A stretch of DNA of 64,000 nt from Oscillatoria sp. SIO1A7 (GTDB lineage: Bacteria; Cyanobacteriota; Cyanobacteriia; Cyanobacteriales; Laspinemataceae): the NCBI GenBank assembly GCA_010672965.1, contig JAAHFN010000022.1, positions 241,392 through 305,391 of the forward strand, in the 5' to 3' direction. Shown here one piece after another: positions 18,973 through 28,499 of the stretch (position 1 is its first letter; every line of letters starts with the position of its first letter). The position numbers and the translations under genes were made by a program. The notes beneath the pieces were generated by a model. That model did no database searches. It was not told the origin of the DNA and saw only the letters and a list, made by a program, of their open reading frames with translations.

Positions 18973-19242
18973 TATAGCGCTACGCGCAAGTCAAAAGTCA
19001 AAAGTCTCAAGGTAATAAGTCTCAAGGTAATAAGTCAAAAGTATAATCTGACGAAGGCGCGAGCATTTATAAATGTCAAGCGCTTATAGCGTTTCTCAAA
19101 TAAGTGTAATACGGGAACCGTAGGGGCGACAGCATTCCCGAGACTTTTCGAGGCCGTAGAACGGTAACCCCCGTACTGGAATGCGCGGGCCCCAGACAAC
19201 CTCACATCAATTTGAGAAACGCTATATTTGCGTAGTGCTGTA
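18973..19242. mobile_element. Family I element, first copy, split by a family A element
   Basis: The left part (18973-19084) starts TATAGCGCTACGCGCAAGTC, and the right end (TTTGCGTAGTGCTGTA, 19227-19242) lies beyond an inserted family A copy. An uninterrupted, inverted copy lies at 21054-21160. Internal AGTCAAAAGTCTCAAGGTAA units are duplicated in this copy. Confidence 0.75.
19085..19226. mobile_element. Family A palindromic element, nested in family I
   Basis: This 142-bp copy has terminal inverted repeats TATAGCGTTTCTCAAAT and ATTTGAGAAACGCTATA, and the conserved core gtaggggcgacagcat. It sits inside the family I copy. Confidence 0.85.
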
Positions 19243-20002
19243 TTGGACAATTTGGGAAAGTCCCGAGCCAATTCGCTACTTCTGCCAGGGCTTGGCGGTA
19301 CAATTTCGCTATAAGTTTTTTGCTAAATTATACTTTTTAGCATTTAGTTTTTTTAAAAAAACTAAAAATTACTTAAATAACAGATCTTTAGATATAGCAA
19401 ATTGAACTTTGCGAAAGCTACATCTCGGCAATGCTTTTGCTCAAAGCTGACTGCTCTGCAGCTGGCTGCTTCCTGCTATAAAGCGGATGGCTCTCTTGGA
19501 TTTGTAGTAGAGACGTGGCCCATATTAAAGGAGCGATCGATGGTTTCGAGGCTCCTGTCACAATTATTTTGTATAATAGATAACCTTTTAATCCTAGAAT
19601 CCACAACAGTTAACTAAATTTAGTAAAAATGCTAAATTTTTTGGTTTATAGTGTATATATAATAAATGTAACAACAACGCGAAAAGCCCCAAGGGCATTT
19701 CGTGGCTAGGACCAGTACAGTTGCCGTCAGGATTTGCTATGGACCATCCCAATTCCGCAGGTTGATGCTGCTGTTTGCGATTCTTCTGAATTTAGTCTTT
19801 TCTGTTTGACCCTAAAAACATATTAGTCAGTATGTTTTGTAAACAAAAGACTATTTTCAGATGGTCATTCGAGTGCAAGCAATTCTATGCTAAATAGCGG
19901 TTTCAAATATAACAGAAACCGAGCAAAATACTTGCGGAATGTGGGATGTCATGGCCTGCATCATTAAGGATTACTGCCATTGCAAGTTCATCTTTGTTAG
20001 AA
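19243..20002. other. Intergenic region before the PEP-CTERM gene
   Basis: Features seen: a perfect A/T palindrome TTAGTTTTTTTAAAAAAACTAA at about 19346-19367 (possible terminator), a family G-like end (gctgactgctctgcag) near 19447, and an AT-rich promoter-like tract at 19635-19665. A hairpin, gcgaaaagccccaagggc, lies at 19679-19696. No convincing gene is present. Confidence 0.4.
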
Positions 20003-20734
20003 ATGAATAAATTGACTAAATTAAACCTAAATTCTGCGGTAATCAAACATACAATAGCTGGACTGTTGCTCGCACTTGGGCTGTTAACCACTGGAACGGG
20101 TCGAGCAAGTGCTTTTAGCATTAAAGCAACTCTTACAGCCGACAACAACTACGGCCTCTACTATGGTGAGGCTGACGGCAGCGGACTGACATTTGTTGGT
20201 AGAAATGAGAGGGGTGATTCTCACATTCCAGACACGACTTTACCTGTCCCCCCCTCCCCTTGTTCTGGCGCTGAGTGGTCTTGCCCTGAAGCTTGGGAAT
20301 TCGACATGGATGCCGATTACATATATGTCGTAGCTTGGGACGATGAAAGTATAGAATCGTGGATTGGTGAGTTTGAAACACCAGAGGGTTTGCTCCTATC
20401 GAATGCTAGCGATTGGGAATACACAATTGGCGGCGCTAACCCCGGTGCTAACGGCGATCTTCCCTCGCTGACAGATGTTACGGCTGAAATAGCTAACGGC
20501 AGTTGGGCTACTCCACGATCCTTCGGTTCAAATGGTTCTAGTTTATGGGGTACGATTCCAGACATCTCTGGGTCAGCTGAATTTATATGGAGCAAGAACG
20601 CTAACAATAGCAATTATGTAGTTTTCAGGACGGCCGTAAACACGCGGGTTCCCGAACCTAGTGTTGTTTTCGGCTTACTTGCTTTTGGCGCTTACGGTGC
20701 AGCTTCGCAGATTATCAAGCGGAAACGGCAATAG
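20003..20734 (+). CDS. PEP-CTERM sorting-domain protein
   Basis: This 243-residue exported protein has a signal peptide, MNKLTKLNLN then IAGLLLALGLLTTG, with a likely cut after RASA. The C-terminus VPEPSVVFGLLAFGAYGAAS followed by KRKRQ is the PEP-CTERM signal: a VPEP motif, one transmembrane helix and a basic tail. Such proteins are processed by an exosortase and end at the cell surface or in the extracellular matrix. The body (about 40-215) is rich in Gly, Ser and Trp and matches no domain I recognise. An upstream ATG at 19946 would add 19 residues, but the one at 20003 gives a normal signal peptide. The gene is framed by inverted copies of families I and A. Confidence 0.85.
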   Translation: MNKLTKLNLNSAVIKHTIAGLLLALGLLTTGTGRASAFSIKATLTADNNYGLYYGEADGSGLTFVGRNERGDSHIPDTTLPVPPSPCSGAEWSCPEAWEFDMDADYIYVVAWDDESIESWIGEFETPEGLLLSNASDWEYTIGGANPGANGDLPSLTDVTAEIANGSWATPRSFGSNGSSLWGTIPDISGSAEFIWSKNANNSNYVVFRTAVNTRVPEPSVVFGLLAFGAYGAASQIIKRKRQ

Positions 20735-20851
20735 AAACGATCGCAGTCCTTGCCCAATTGAGATGGCCGATTGAGATCCAAAATAGTTATATTGGATGCT
20801 GACTTTTAGCTCAGCATCCAATATATAGCAATGCCGAATAGCTTAGATTCC

Positions 20852-20980
20852 TATAGCGGTTCTCAAATTGATGTGAGGTTACGGGCCCGCGCATCCCAGT
20901 ACGGGGATTACCGCTCTACAGCAGAGACGGTTGGAGGGATGCTATCGCCCCTACGTTTCACTTATTTGAGAAACGCTATA
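20852..20980. mobile_element. Family A palindromic element
   Basis: A 129-bp copy with ends TATAGCGGTTCTCAAAT and ATTTGAGAAACGCTATA, in the orientation opposite to the copy at 19085. A degenerate REP-like hairpin (agaaacccaggttctcg) follows at 20989-21021. Confidence 0.85.
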
Positions 20981-21053
20981 ACTAGAGGCAGAAACCCAGG
21001 TTCTCGAAAAACCGGCTTTCTCTTATGTAACGAACGAATGAAAAAGGAATTGG

Positions 21054-21160
21054 TATAGCACTACGCAAATGAGTTAAGACATTTATAAACGCTCGCTCCT
21101 TAGTCAGTTCCTACTTTTGACTTATTACCTTGAGACTTTTGACTTGCGCGTAGCGCTATA
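21054..21160. mobile_element. Family I element, second copy (intact, inverted)
   Basis: 107 bp, from TATAGCACTACGCAAATG to TTGCGCGTAGCGCTATA. It is the inverted, uninterrupted version of 18973-19242. Confidence 0.75.
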
Positions 21161-21191
21161 TAGTATGCCCAGAGAGCCTTATCGGCATTAA

Positions 21192-23027
21192 TTACTTTAA
21201 GTTAAACTCATCAAACTTAACGACGGGAGAGTCGGGTTTGCCGGTGTCGAAGTAATAGCTGCTGACGGAACCCTTGCCAGTGTCTAAGATGCTGAAGGCG
21301 GTGATATCGTTACTGGCAATGTAAGGGAGAGGTTGGCCATTTTTTGCTAGCAAAGGCGCGATCGCCGGTACGATTGGTTCCAAGCCATTCGGATCGCCGA
21401 CGGCCGCATATTCCTCCTGATAGTTTTCTGGAACCGGGCGTTTGTTTTCCTCCGTATGAGCGCCGTAACTATTGCCCACATTAGAAGACTCCAAAAAATT
21501 TATGCCACTTGGGCTCTTAAAACGATTCCATAAATGGGAGTGACCGAAAAAGACTAATTGCACTTTAGCTTTCTCTAGCAAAGGCTCGACATCTCTAATA
21601 ATATAGTCCCTATCTTTGGGATATTCATAACGGACAACCAGGCGACCGATATCGTCCTTATCGAAGCGCTGCACCGGGTCGGTATAAGCAGGAACTATGT
21701 TGCCTCCTAGAGTATGGGGGGGATGGTGAAACATGACTATTTTATACTTTGCTTCCCGAAACTCGGGACTAGCCAGTTCTTGCTCTAACCAGCGATATTG
21801 CTCGCTGCCTTTGGCAATAGGCTCGAAAATATGCTGGCCATAGCCCCAATTGACTGGCTTGTTAAAATCCATCGCCCGCTCTTGATATCTTCCTCTCATC
21901 TTCGCGCCAAGATTGGGGCTGCGCCAGATATTAGTAATATAGAGAACTACTAAGCGGGTGTCGCCAAAGGTGACGGCGTAGTATTTCTTGCCTCCCGGAC
22001 TGCTACGGGGAACGGTAAAAAGTTCTTCGTATGTCTGGGTATTAAAAGAATTGTCCTGGAGCCAGGTATCCCGAACAACTGGAGATTTGTCCGGGTTTAT
22101 GCTTTTAATATTTTCCTGGTAAAGTTGCTCGGCGACTCGGCGGGGAAAAGGATCGTTGAATTGGTCGTTTATGCCTTGTTCTGCCCTGAAGCGCCCCATG
22201 ACTTCGTGGTTGCCGATGGTTGGGAACAGGGGGGCATATTGAATCAGAGCGCCGCCTTTGTAGGTTGTCTTCAGGCCGTTTCTTTCTAACTCGTAGTTAG
22301 CGCGACCTTGGAGACAGGGGAAAAAAGCACCTCCCCGGTTGTCGTCGAACCATTCTGAGGCGCGATCGGGATGATTGACTAAATCTCCAGCATGAAAAAC
22401 TGCATCTACTCTCCCTATAGTTTCAACTACTTTCTGTAGATTGGCAGAGGTCATCGGCATTAGTTGATGGTCGGAAGTGAGCAGAATTTTTAGAGGCGTT
22501 CCCGGTTTGGGGGAAGGTGCTAGGGTAAAAACATCGCTGCTAGCGCTTTGGCCGTCTTTTCTAATGCTGGTGACTCGATAGGAGACGCGAGTTCCGGGAA
22601 GCAAATTGATAATTTCTGCTTCGTGTCGCCAGATATCTCGGGCGATCGCCTTGTCGAAAACCGTTCCATCTTCGCTTTGCTCGCCGACTCTGGATTTGGA
22701 GTCTTCGCTACTGCGGCCGAGCTTGATGGTGGTAGCACCTGTCATTTGTTCGAGTTCCGAACCATAAGCTACGGTATGCTGGGAGCCAGGAAATTCCGTG
22801 AACCAGACGACCCGTACCGAGGTTTCCGTTGGCATTTGCAAAAAAGGATCTGTCAGGAGTTGCGGAGGGTTTTTCATAGCAATGGCGGAATGGAGGACAA
22901 TAGCAAGAAATGCGGTGCCGAGAAATAAGACGATAAGGAGCCAAGAGTTACGGGGGGAGCCTTTGGGTATTTCAAAGAGTTCCGGCGAGAGAATTAGCAT
23001 AGCTACGATTGTAGGGGATAATATCAT
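21192..23027 (-). CDS. Membrane-anchored metallophosphoesterase
   Basis: The protein is about 611 residues, counted from the ATG at 23027. It belongs to the calcineurin-like/purple-acid-phosphatase superfamily. Metal-site motifs run in order: LLTSDHQLMP (in place of D-x-H), AGDLVNHPD, GNHEVMGRF, MFHHPPHTLGG and FFGHSHLWNR. Before them is a fibronectin-like region of the sort found in purple acid phosphatases (VRVVWFTEFPGSQ...). An N-terminal hydrophobic helix, WLLIVLFLGTAFLAIVL, should export or anchor it. The substrate is unknown; phosphomonoesters or nucleotides are possible. A start at 23099 would add 24 residues that lie wholly in a family C element, so the ATG at the element's edge, or the next Met at 23000, is preferred. 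Confidence 0.8.
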   Translation of the reverse strand: MILSPTIVAMLILSPELFEIPKGSPRNSWLLIVLFLGTAFLAIVLHSAIAMKNPPQLLTDPFLQMPTETSVRVVWFTEFPGSQHTVAYGSELEQMTGATTIKLGRSSEDSKSRVGEQSEDGTVFDKAIARDIWRHEAEIINLLPGTRVSYRVTSIRKDGQSASSDVFTLAPSPKPGTPLKILLTSDHQLMPMTSANLQKVVETIGRVDAVFHAGDLVNHPDRASEWFDDNRGGAFFPCLQGRANYELERNGLKTTYKGGALIQYAPLFPTIGNHEVMGRFRAEQGINDQFNDPFPRRVAEQLYQENIKSINPDKSPVVRDTWLQDNSFNTQTYEELFTVPRSSPGGKKYYAVTFGDTRLVVLYITNIWRSPNLGAKMRGRYQERAMDFNKPVNWGYGQHIFEPIAKGSEQYRWLEQELASPEFREAKYKIVMFHHPPHTLGGNIVPAYTDPVQRFDKDDIGRLVVRYEYPKDRDYIIRDVEPLLEKAKVQLVFFGHSHLWNRFKSPSGINFLESSNVGNSYGAHTEENKRPVPENYQEEYAAVGDPNGLEPIVPAIAPLLAKNGQPLPYIASNDITAFSILDTGKGSVSSYYFDTGKPDSPVVKFDEFNLK

Positions 23028-23169
23028 GTCGGTTTGAATGCCCCAAAAAAAGTCAAGTCCTGCGTAGGACGGACTTCCCGCCTGTCCGTACCAGTCCAAG
23101 GGGACTTTTCGGAAGCCCGTCCTACGGAAGATTCCAATTTTTTTGTGGGTATTTAACGGGACTTGATAT
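23021..23169. mobile_element. Family C palindromic element at a gene start
   Basis: About 149 bp, from TATCATGTCGGTTTGAATGC to GGGTATTTAACGGGACTTGATA, with internal arms (gtaggacggacttcccgcct / gcccgtcctac). The second copy is at 54551-54699. Its first bases contain the CAT that serves as the preferred start codon of the metallophosphoesterase. Confidence 0.75.
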
Positions 23170-23194
23170 AATGCCTAGGCAGGGGCATAGTCTG

Positions 23195-24622
23195 TTAATT
23201 TTTTAACTCACTCTTAAACCACCAAGGATCGGCAATAGAGTTAGTTTTGCTCAACAAAGCTTTTTGGCGCAGAAATCGCTTAATAGAAGCTGGCCCCATG
23301 CGAGAACCGCCTAGCCCGGAAAACTTGAAAGAGTTTTTCTCTCCTTCATTAATTAAAGCGGTCAAACCGGCATCATTAATATTAACAGCACCTGCTTCTA
23401 TGCGGCGGGCAACTTCTAGGGCTTCTGGTTCCGAGCCAAAAACCGCAGCACTAAGTCCGTATATAGTATCGTTGGCCAGATTAACAGCTTCCGTGGTATT
23501 GGCAAAAGGCATTACCGGCATAATCGGGGCAAATGCTTCTTCTGACATCACTTTCATGGAATGGCCGACCTTAGTCAGCACCGTGGGATGGCACCAGAAA
23601 CCACCATCCAATTCTTCGACAATGCCGCCACAAGAAACTAAAGCGCCTTTTGCCAAAGCATCCAGCAAATGATCTTTGATAATCGCTGCCTGTTTCTCGG
23701 CAATAATTGGGGCGACTTCTCCAGATTCCGGGGAGGGATAAGCCAGATTCAGGCGTTTGGTTTTAGCTGTCAGGGTTTCGATGAAAGGAGCGAAAATAGA
23801 TTCCGCTACATAAATCCGCTCTATGGATAGACAAGATTGTCCGGCATTTATAGTGGAAGCCCATAAGAGCGCCGAAGTAGCTAATTCTATATCTGCCGAT
23901 TCCAGAACGATCGCCGGGTCTTTGCCACCCAATTCCAGAAAAGCGGGAATGAACTGTCGCGCTGCAGACTGTGCAACTTTTTTGCCCGTGGCTACGCTGC
24001 CGGTAAAGCAAACTAAGTCTGCCAATTCAATTAGCGCTGCCCCAGTTTCCCCCGCTCCTTCAATATAAACTAAGGCATCTGCCAGTCCGGGCACGGAGGC
24101 AATGGTTTCTCTCAGAGGTCGAACAAAGCGGGGCGCTATTTCGCTTGGCTTCACCACGACAGCAGAACCGGCCAGCAATGCCGGTATTGCATCAATCAGG
24201 GAAAGTAATAAAGGAAAATTCCAGGGGCTAATGATGCCGACTAGGGGATAAGGAACCGATTCGGTTGTCAATTTTATAAAGGGAATTGCCGTTGTTTTTT
24301 CTTCCGGAGCAGATAGTAATTCCGGTGCTAACCGACACCAGCGATCGAGGGTGGAGATAACTGCGTCAAACTCTAATACAGATTCCCACCATCTGCCGGT
24401 GTCTGCTACTAAAACTTCTAATAATTTGCTTTTTTGCGACAATAGCGCTTGCTTCCAAGTCTGCAATGCTTCTATTCGCCGCTCTAGCCCCGAGTCTCGC
24501 CAATCGGTCTGGTTCTGGCGCAGGCGATCGCATATGGCTGCCAGCTCCTCCGGCGTTGGCGGAGCTAGCCAATAATCGATTTTTCCAGTTCTGGGATTGC
24601 GAACGTCTATTTTTGCTGTCAT
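23195..24622 (-). CDS. Aldehyde dehydrogenase family protein
   Basis: The 475-residue NAD(P)-dependent enzyme oxidises an aldehyde to the acid. Motifs in order: the cofactor segment SPWNFPLLLSLIDAIPALLAG, then VCFTGSVATGKKVAQSA; the general-base Glu in LELGGKDPAIV; the catalytic Cys in GQSCLSIERIYV; and EEAFAPIMPVMPF near the end. The length matches the family. Substrate preference cannot be read. Similar cyanobacterial proteins are called succinate-semialdehyde or long-chain aldehyde dehydrogenases. It is probably monocistronic, with the family C element and the phosphoesterase downstream. Confidence 0.92.
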   Translation of the reverse strand: MTAKIDVRNPRTGKIDYWLAPPTPEELAAICDRLRQNQTDWRDSGLERRIEALQTWKQALLSQKSKLLEVLVADTGRWWESVLEFDAVISTLDRWCRLAPELLSAPEEKTTAIPFIKLTTESVPYPLVGIISPWNFPLLLSLIDAIPALLAGSAVVVKPSEIAPRFVRPLRETIASVPGLADALVYIEGAGETGAALIELADLVCFTGSVATGKKVAQSAARQFIPAFLELGGKDPAIVLESADIELATSALLWASTINAGQSCLSIERIYVAESIFAPFIETLTAKTKRLNLAYPSPESGEVAPIIAEKQAAIIKDHLLDALAKGALVSCGGIVEELDGGFWCHPTVLTKVGHSMKVMSEEAFAPIMPVMPFANTTEAVNLANDTIYGLSAAVFGSEPEALEVARRIEAGAVNINDAGLTALINEGEKNSFKFSGLGGSRMGPASIKRFLRQKALLSKTNSIADPWWFKSELKN

Positions 24623-24964
24623 AATTTAGATTATCCCTTCCTCTGCGAAACATGAGAGCGCTAGTTTTCAATTATTGTATTTTTCGGTAAAAATTACCAT
24701 TCTGAAGGCTGCCTCGGGACCGCGCTTGCGCAGTTCCTTAGTTAAACCAAAGTTACACCAAGAATTATGAATCAAATCAATAGTAGCCAAAATCAGCCGA
24801 CCGTACAAGGTCTCTACGAAGTGGGTATCGGTACTCGCGACCCGATACCGATGGTTCAATATTGCTACTGGCCACAAAAAATAAAATTGCGATCGCTTCA
24901 AAGGATTGCTTCCACTTTATGCCATCTTCTGGTAGTGTAAAAAAAAATAAAGGAGGCTCCTACT
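24623..24964. other. Intergenic region between divergent genes
   Basis: This is the divergent promoter region of the aldehyde dehydrogenase and the NTF2-like gene. It ends in a strong ribosome site (AAAGGAGGCTCC). A 77-codon minus-strand frame at 24668-24901 has no ribosome site and no recognisable motif. I do not call it. Confidence 0.5.
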
Positions 24965-25351
24965 ATGCCAACTACTGAGACTATCGAAAAATCGATCCAG
25001 GCTTACTTCGACAACATGGCGGCCATGAATGCAAGCGGTCTTGTCGATATCCTTGCTGAGGATGTGAAAATCTACGACCCGGTGGGCAGTCCGGCTAAAG
25101 GGCGCGATGATTTAGGTAAGTTATTCGATATTTTATCTCAGTTTTATCAAAAAATGGAGGTAACGCCAAAGCAGAAATTTATTGCCGGTAACGGGGGCGC
25201 TGCACAATGGTCGATGCTGGTAGTGGCCAAGAATGGCAAGACGGCTTCGGCTGAGGGGATAGGGGTTTTTGAAGTCAACGAGGCCGGTAAGATTCAAAAA
25301 GTTTCGTCTTACTGGGACGAAGCCGCGATGATAGCCCAACTGAAAGGTTAG
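24965..25351 (+). CDS. NTF2-like (SnoaL/ketosteroid isomerase-like) protein
   Basis: This 128-residue single-domain protein shows the alpha+beta cone-fold pattern: an N-terminal helix TIEKSIQAYFDNMAAMNASG, then LVDILAEDVKIYDPVGSPAKG, then strands ending GKIQKVSSYWDEAAM. The DPVGSPAKGRDDL segment is typical of the SnoaL-like/steroid isomerase group, which covers isomerases, hydrolases and plain ligand-binding proteins. No particular reaction can be assigned. An AAGGAGG ribosome site lies about 8 nt before the ATG. It is probably monocistronic. Confidence 0.85.
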   Translation: MPTTETIEKSIQAYFDNMAAMNASGLVDILAEDVKIYDPVGSPAKGRDDLGKLFDILSQFYQKMEVTPKQKFIAGNGGAAQWSMLVVAKNGKTASAEGIGVFEVNEAGKIQKVSSYWDEAAMIAQLKG

Positions 25352-25441
25352 GATAGTTGTATCTTAGGTTATTTCCTGAATAATGTAGAGGGTAAGGGGA
25401 AGCAAAGGTCTGCTAAACCCGAGCCCTCAATGCGATCGCAA

Positions 25442-25581
25442 TATAGCGTTTCTCAAATAAGTGTAATTTACATGCCGTAGGGGCGAGAGCATCCCTTCGA
25501 CAAGATCGGCGCTCAAAACGGCAACCCCGTATTGGTATGCTTCGCCCCAGACTATCTCACATCAATTTGAGAACTGCAATA
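25442..25581. mobile_element. Family A palindromic element
   Basis: A 140-bp copy with left end TATAGCGTTTCTCAAAT and a weakened right end (tttgagaactgcaata). It lies about 100 bp upstream of the AAA/DUF4435 pair. Confidence 0.8.
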
Positions 25582-25679
25582 TCTCGGCCTCTCCGATCTT
25601 TTGTTCTTCAGTTCTGGTAAACTAAAACCAGTACGGGCAATATTGCAGTTCCTATGCAAATACAAAAGGAAAAAACGCT

Positions 25680-27080
25680 ATGCCGACGACAATGAAAAAT
25701 ACAACGGTATTGAGGGGGCGCGACCCAGCGAGCCATCCTCTATCAATAGTTCGCATCGAGGTAGAGCGACTATTCGGTAAATATAACTATATTTTGGAAG
25801 ATCCTCCAGGAAACTTATCTCTTTCCTCTCCCCTGATGATTCTCTATGGAGACAATGGATCTGGCAAAACCACAATTCTCAAGGCTCTATTTTACCTTTT
25901 TGCAACTGATTGGGAAAAGGAAAATATCTCATTCTTTAGTGAAACTTCTTTAGGTCTATTTTCAGTTTTTTTTGCAGATAAAACAAAAGTATTTTTTACT
26001 CGTAAAGACCATGATTTAACTGGTTCGTTTAAAATGTCGATTGAGCGAGATGATGAATCGTATGAACTTGTATATGACGAAGAAGGAGAAGATAAAAGCA
26101 ACCTTGAGGATAAGGGGTTTATAGAAAAAATATCCACTCTAAACTTAAAACTTTTTTTTCTTAGAGATAACAGAAAATTCAGCAGCAATATCTTAGAAGA
26201 AGATGGATTTGAAACAGAACGGGTTAAAAAAAAGCTTGCCGCAAAGAAAAATTTGGAATTATTAGATATAACAAAGTTTTTGATAGCTGGAGTAAAATCT
26301 AGCATGAGGCCGAAAACTGCTGTAAGATTGTCGATTAAACGAGCTGAAGATTGGCTGCGCGATCGCGCATTAGCATTAGCTGATATCGAAACAGAGAAAG
26401 TTAGTAATATCTACGAAACAATTATCGAAGGCATTATGGGCTCTAGCGTCTCAGAAGCGAAGGGAGACGAAAAAGGCAACTCACTAGAAGACTTGATAGA
26501 GAAACTGAAAGAGCAAGCAATACGCAGCCAAAAGTTCTCGCGCTTCGGATTAATGGCTCCATTCGATCGCCAAAAAATTATTAGACTCTTAGAAAGCTAT
26601 TCAGGATTAAACAGGGATTTTATCGTTAAGGTGTTGACCCCATACCTAGAGAGCGTGAACGCCCGCTTTAAAGCTTTTGAAGAAATACAAGCAATTTTAG
26701 AAGTCTTTGACGATCGCCTCAACAATACATTTTTGCAAGACAAGAGAATTAGCTGGAAAGTTAGAGATGGAATAAAAATTATCAGTGACTCGGAAGATGA
26801 GCTACCTCCTGAATACCTGTCTTCAGGGGAAAAGCAACTCCTTATCCTCTTTTGTAATGCCATAACCGCCCGGGACAAAGCCACTCTATTCGCGATCGAC
26901 GAACCAGAAATTTCCCTAAATGTTAAATGGCAGCGCCTGCTAATTCGTAGTTTGCTGGAATTAACGGAAGGCAGTCAGGTGCAGTTTATACTAGCTACTC
27001 ACTCCATAGAGTTGCTATCTCAATACAACGAAAATGTCGTCGAATTAGATAATTTGCTTGAGGTGCGCGATGAGGGCTGA
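25680..27080 (+). CDS. AAA/ABC-type ATPase, AriA-like (PARIS defence)
   Basis: This 466-residue ATPase is of the RecF/SMC-like 'AAA_15' type. Walker A is GDNGSGKT at 57-64. The C-terminal half has an ABC signature LSSGEKQLLILF, Walker B TLFAIDEPEISLN and the switch histidine LATHSIELL. Between them lies a long Lys/Glu-rich coiled-coil region (about 130-330). The next gene encodes a DUF4435 protein and overlaps it by 11 nt. That pairing is the layout of PARIS, in which an AriA ATPase holds the AriB TOPRIM-fold nuclease until a phage anti-restriction protein triggers abortive infection. The assignment rests on domain order and pairing; OLD-like ATPases in other systems look similar. The gene is AT-richer than its neighbours and lies between two palindromic elements, consistent with transfer. 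Confidence 0.85.
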   Translation: MPTTMKNTTVLRGRDPASHPLSIVRIEVERLFGKYNYILEDPPGNLSLSSPLMILYGDNGSGKTTILKALFYLFATDWEKENISFFSETSLGLFSVFFADKTKVFFTRKDHDLTGSFKMSIERDDESYELVYDEEGEDKSNLEDKGFIEKISTLNLKLFFLRDNRKFSSNILEEDGFETERVKKKLAAKKNLELLDITKFLIAGVKSSMRPKTAVRLSIKRAEDWLRDRALALADIETEKVSNIYETIIEGIMGSSVSEAKGDEKGNSLEDLIEKLKEQAIRSQKFSRFGLMAPFDRQKIIRLLESYSGLNRDFIVKVLTPYLESVNARFKAFEEIQAILEVFDDRLNNTFLQDKRISWKVRDGIKIISDSEDELPPEYLSSGEKQLLILFCNAITARDKATLFAIDEPEISLNVKWQRLLIRSLLELTEGSQVQFILATHSIELLSQYNENVVELDNLLEVRDEG

Positions 27081-27951
27081 GAGGCGGCAACGGCTTGACG
27101 AACTGGTTATTAGATATAAATTCAGTCCGAAGCTCCGCGATATATATGTGGAAGGTTCTAGCGATAAAAATTTACTGGAATGGTTTCTTCGAGAAAAAGG
27201 TCAGCGAGATTTTTCTATTTATGAAATCGATACTGTTGAGATTCCAGCAGAGAAACTTCAGGAGCTGGGAGTAAGCAATAATAATAAAGGTCGGATTATT
27301 GCCCTGGCTTTCGAGCTGGAGCGTCGGCTATCACCGCTCCATTTAGATCTGACCTGTATCGCCGATCGCGACTTCGACGTTCTTTTTGATAAAGAGTACG
27401 AGTGCGAGTTCTTGCTATTTACTGATTATTCCTCAATGGAAATGTACTTATGGGACGAAAGTATCCTTAATAAGTTTTTGACTTTGGGGCTGGGAACCTC
27501 TGGCGTCTCGGCTGAGGGAGTTTTATCCAAACTCGCTCCGGTTCTAGAGGAAGTATTTCTGATCCGAGCCGCCAATGAAGCTCTCGAACTTAAGATGGAG
27601 TGGTTAGATTTTACAAAGTCCTGCTCGTCGAGCAAATATGAAATAGTTTTTAAGGATGACGAATTTATAGATAAGTATCTAAACAAAAATAGCCAAAGAG
27701 CCAATAAGCAAAGATTTGTAGAAAAAATACAGCAATTACGGAGCGTTGATATTCGGGAAACGCGCTCTAAGATACGCGGGCACGACTTTATCAATCTGCT
27801 TTGTTGGTGTATGAAAAAAGAGCTATCCAAAAAGAAAAGAGAACTTGACAAACCCGAGAATATGACCGGATATTTATGGTTAGCTGCTGGTGCCGATCGC
27901 CTAGCTCAAGAAGGTTTGTTTCGACGTTTGCTGTCTCGTTTGAGCGAATAG
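27070..27951 (+). CDS. DUF4435 (TOPRIM-like) protein, AriB-like
   Basis: A 293-residue protein from the ATG at 27070; a TTG at 27058 would add four residues. The N-terminal part carries the TOPRIM-like acidic motifs of DUF4435: YVEGSSDKNLLEWFL (Glu about 28) and ADRDFDVLF (Asp pair about 100), then FTDYSSMEMYLW. In PARIS, AriB is the toxic effector, described as cleaving host tRNA once released from AriA. The start overlaps the stop of the ATPase gene (ATGAGGGCTGA), so translation is coupled and stoichiometry is likely controlled. The C-terminal ~100 residues are basic and helical. Function in this organism is inferred. Confidence 0.85.
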   Translation: MRAERRQRLDELVIRYKFSPKLRDIYVEGSSDKNLLEWFLREKGQRDFSIYEIDTVEIPAEKLQELGVSNNNKGRIIALAFELERRLSPLHLDLTCIADRDFDVLFDKEYECEFLLFTDYSSMEMYLWDESILNKFLTLGLGTSGVSAEGVLSKLAPVLEEVFLIRAANEALELKMEWLDFTKSCSSSKYEIVFKDDEFIDKYLNKNSQRANKQRFVEKIQQLRSVDIRETRSKIRGHDFINLLCWCMKKELSKKKRELDKPENMTGYLWLAAGADRLAQEGLFRRLLSRLSE

Positions 27952-28033
27952 TAATAGAAAAATATTGTCATTTAAAATAAAAATGAGACAAGACGTAGGG
28001 GCGATTGCCCAGAGGGCAGGCTATGCAAACGTA

Positions 28034-28195
28034 ATACCATTTCTGTATGAAGCTGCAACAAATAACGACCTTTATCCACCGTTCGGGCTGAGCTTTTCTT
28101 AGGCATAGCACCTTGGCGTATCTGGGCTTCGACTCTTCGACAAGCTCAAAGCTCAGCCCGAATGGATTTGTTGCATCTTCATACAGAAATGGTAT
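28034..28195. mobile_element. Family D palindromic element
   Basis: 162 bp with ~28-bp near-perfect terminal inverted repeats (ATACCATTTCTGTATGAAG ... CTTCATACAGAAATGGTAT) and a second inner pair (ttcgggctgagc / gctcagcccgaa). This is the only copy in the window. It follows the AriB-like gene. Confidence 0.8.
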
Positions 28196-28499
28196 AACTG
28201 TATCAAACTTAATTGAAATGACTATAGGTTAGTAACTCGGGGGATATAGCTCCCTACCAAGCCCTCGATGCGATCGCATAGCAATGCCAGTCTTATTTTT
28301 TTGCCAATAATTTTTTTGTCGAGAGTCATGGTAAGATACCATAGGGTCTATGGCTAGGGTGTTGACTCTGAGACTCCTGAAGTGCGATTGGGAAATAGCA
28401 TGAAGTTTCCCTACACCCCACACCCCACACCCTAGTCTATGGCCCCGATAGCCGCTGCATTGCGGTTAACTAAAAGCCAAGTAAGGAAAATTATTCCGA

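Noticed and set aside
24668..24901. 77-codon minus-strand open frame upstream of the aldehyde dehydrogenase
   Set aside because: No ribosome site, no recognisable motif, unusual composition, and it fills a divergent promoter region.
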